A DNA stretch of 14,297 bases, from positions 1-14,297 of the forward strand of contig JALVBA010000019.1 in assembly GCA_027010905.1 (NCBI GenBank), given 5' to 3'. Position 1 is the first letter of the stretch; every line of letters begins with the position of its first letter. Shown here one piece after another: positions 12,522 through 14,297 of the stretch. The stretch is from Marinilabiliaceae bacterium (GTDB lineage: Bacteria; Bacteroidota; Bacteroidia; Bacteroidales; Marinilabiliaceae). The notes beneath the pieces are model-generated. The model was not told the DNA's origin. It was given only the letters and a program-made list of their open reading frames with translations, and did no database searches. A program made the translations under genes and the position numbers.

Positions 12522-14261
12522 TCTGTTAAGATAATCATAAATATTTTCACCTTTCTCCAATCTCAGTTTTGTTCGTAACACATGTCGGGTTGTTTTAACG
12601 CTGTCGGGGGAGATATTCAGAAGTGCAGCAGTCTCCTTAATGTTGAAATTAAGTTTAATCAATGCACTTAGCTTTAGTTCCGATGGGGTAATTTTACTGT
12701 TTATCTCTAAAAGCTTAGGGTAAAAATCAGGGTTTATCTCTTCAAAATAGTGCTTAAACAGTTTCCAGTCTTGTTCCGAGCGGATACTACGTTTTAATTG
12801 TTGCTTAATTCTGGTTATCGCTTGTTTAGATTCATCAGGTATTGCTTTTAGTTCTCCCATCGAGGTAAGTATCTCCCCCAATAGCCTGTTCTTATGCATC
12901 ATCATTATCGCTTGCGAAGTAAGCTGACGGCTTTTGAACTGAACATCTTTTTCCAACTGCTCTTTTTCTGCGTTCAATAGCTCTCTTTTTAACCTTGATT
13001 TTTTCCTGTTCTGGATAAATTCAGAAATAATCAATATCAATAACATAAAAAGAAGCAACATCCCAATATAGAGCAGAATTCTCATCTTCCTGTCAGTTTC
13101 CTGCTTATCCTTTAACTTCTCTATTAAGAGCTGTTTCTTTTCGTTTTCAAATTTTGTTTCAAGATTGGCAATTGTGATTTTTGCCTTTTCAATATTAAGA
13201 GTGTCTTTTAAATGAATGTACTTTATGATGTGTTTAAGTGCATTTTGTTTGTCACCACCTGCATTAAATACTTTGTATAAATCGTAGTGTGCATCCTTTT
13301 GAATATCCATATCCTGATTTGACTCAGCTATCTCAATTATCTTTTTGTAAACATCAATACTTTTGCTAAACTCCTTCTTGTCAGCAAACAGTTTCCCTAA
13401 TCCGCTGTAGATGTCAGTCTCTATTGTGTAGTCAGCCTTTTCGGCCAACCTTAGGGCATTGCTATAGTAGAGCATTGCCGAGTCTTTGTTTACAAAATGA
13501 TATGCATAGATGTTTCCGATATTCAGAAAAACAGTTGCTTCACCACTTACAATATTTTCTCTTTTATATTCTGCCAATGCTTTGCTGTAATAGAAGAGTG
13601 CACTGTCATACTTCAGCAAGTCTTTATAGGTTATGCCTATGTTATTGTACAGATTGCCTCTGTTGTAATTTGATTTGTACTTCATGATATATTTGAGAGC
13701 TTTTTGGTAATATTCAAGCGACTCTTTGGGGCTTCCTGTTTTTTTGTAGAGCAGTCCAATGTTATTAAATGATGATACAATTCCACTTATGTCATTTGTT
13801 TGTTCGTACAGTTTAAGTGCTTTGAAAGAGATGTTGATAGATTTTGAATATCTTTCGGTTTCCCAGTAGATACCCGTTAATATCTTGTATGAATTTGCCA
13901 GGCCTGAACTGTCATTTAGCTGTTCCTGTAATTTTATGGCTTCAAGAATATCCTGTTCGGCATTGAAATATTTCATTTTAAAAAAATGGCTGATACTCAT
14001 GCTACGAAAACCGAGAGCCTCAAGTTTAGGATTTCCGCTTCTGTTTGCTTCAGCCTGAAGAATAGCTGCAAAATAGTATGCACTATCGGGATTATTATAC
14101 TGATACAGATCTATCAACTTGTTGAGAGTCTCTAGTCGTTGGACTTTGCGGCTGTTCGTGAGTAAGTGCTTTAGACTGTCGATACTATTTTGTCCGTTTA
14201 TTGAAATAGTAAACAGTGAAATGAGGAATAGAACTGATACTCTTAATCTTTCTTTTTTCAC
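12516..14261 (-). CDS. Membrane-anchored TPR protein with C-terminal HTH
   Basis: Probable one-component transcription regulator of 581 residues. An N-terminal signal sequence at 1-24 (KKERLR, then a hydrophobic stretch ending near NGQ) exports a domain of tetratricopeptide-like repeats, about residues 45-350, with units such as NNIGLLYKKTGSPKESLEYY. A coiled coil at about 355-393 leads to a transmembrane helix at about 394-415. A cytoplasmic Lys/Glu-rich coiled coil follows at about 417-450. The C-terminal domain, about 523-581, has ITPSELKLSALIKLNFNIKETAALLNISPDSVKTTR-like composition, read here as positions 524-559, typical of a LuxR-like helix-turn-helix. Targets are unknown; none of the neighbours is an obvious one. 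The start is GTG at 14261. A TAATTTTG box lies right on that codon and TAACTTTA lies at 14292-14285, the better-placed promoter candidate. The stop overlaps the end of the convergent hydrolase gene. Confidence 0.85.
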   Translation of the reverse strand: MKKERLRVSVLFLISLFTISINGQNSIDSLKHLLTNSRKVQRLETLNKLIDLYQYNNPDSAYYFAAILQAEANRSGNPKLEALGFRSMSISHFFKMKYFNAEQDILEAIKLQEQLNDSSGLANSYKILTGIYWETERYSKSINISFKALKLYEQTNDISGIVSSFNNIGLLYKKTGSPKESLEYYQKALKYIMKYKSNYNRGNLYNNIGITYKDLLKYDSALFYYSKALAEYKRENIVSGEATVFLNIGNIYAYHFVNKDSAMLYYSNALRLAEKADYTIETDIYSGLGKLFADKKEFSKSIDVYKKIIEIAESNQDMDIQKDAHYDLYKVFNAGGDKQNALKHIIKYIHLKDTLNIEKAKITIANLETKFENEKKQLLIEKLKDKQETDRKMRILLYIGMLLLFMLLILIISEFIQNRKKSRLKRELLNAEKEQLEKDVQFKSRQLTSQAIMMMHKNRLLGEILTSMGELKAIPDESKQAITRIKQQLKRSIRSEQDWKLFKHYFEEINPDFYPKLLEINSKITPSELKLSALIKLNFNIKETAALLNISPDSVKTTRHVLRTKLRLEKGENIYDYLNRL

Positions 14262-14297
14262 AAAATTAAGGATTTGGTATGGTTTAAAGTTATTGGT

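Overview
The window looks like a stretch of chromosome from a member of the Bacteroidota, most likely the Bacteroidales/Marinilabiliales side, though I cannot fix the genus. The reasons are the AT-rich intergenic DNA, several matches to the Bacteroidota sigma promoter (TAnnTTTG with a TTTG-like box about 19 bases upstream), A-rich leaders with few Shine-Dalgarno sequences, a six-domain ribosomal protein S1 with an acidic N-terminal extension, and a membrane-anchored TPR regulator with a C-terminal helix-turn-helix of a type common in that phylum.

Layout. Positions 1-2153 (minus) hold rpsA, which runs off the left edge. A 356-base AT-rich divergent spacer with a promoter on each side follows. 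Positions 2510-5793 (plus) form a nucleotide-sugar cluster: UDP-glucose 6-dehydrogenase, UDP-glucuronate decarboxylase and glucose-1-phosphate thymidylyltransferase. Together they lead from UDP-glucose to UDP-glucuronate to UDP-xylose, and separately start the dTDP-sugar branch. Positions 6001-10904 (plus) form a hexose-uptake block: a ROK sugar kinase under its own promoter, then an atypical galactokinase-family GHMP kinase, a FucP/GluP-type sugar transporter and aldose 1-epimerase. Transporter, epimerase and galactokinase would import galactose, set its anomer and phosphorylate it. No galT or galE is present in the window.

Positions 10905-11747 are non-coding and unusually structured. In order they hold a terminator, a roughly 104-base palindromic repeat of REP/MITE type, one copy of a 35-base repeat, a 129-base collinear imperfect hairpin (38 Watson-Crick and 3 G-U pairs in 53 aligned positions, no bulge), a second 12-bp hairpin, and the second copy of the 35-base repeat 370 bases after the first. 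The second copy abuts the promoter of the next gene. This is the least explained part of the window.

Positions 11748-12521 (plus) encode a PhnP-like metallo-beta-lactamase-fold hydrolase. Its stop overlaps by six bases the stop of a convergent gene at 12516-14261 (minus), a secreted/membrane TPR protein with a cytoplasmic LuxR-like helix-turn-helix. I see no CRISPR array, tRNA, rRNA, transposase or phage gene. The protein-coding content is mostly housekeeping and sugar metabolism; the interesting signals are the structured spacer and some unusual active-site residues in the sugar block.
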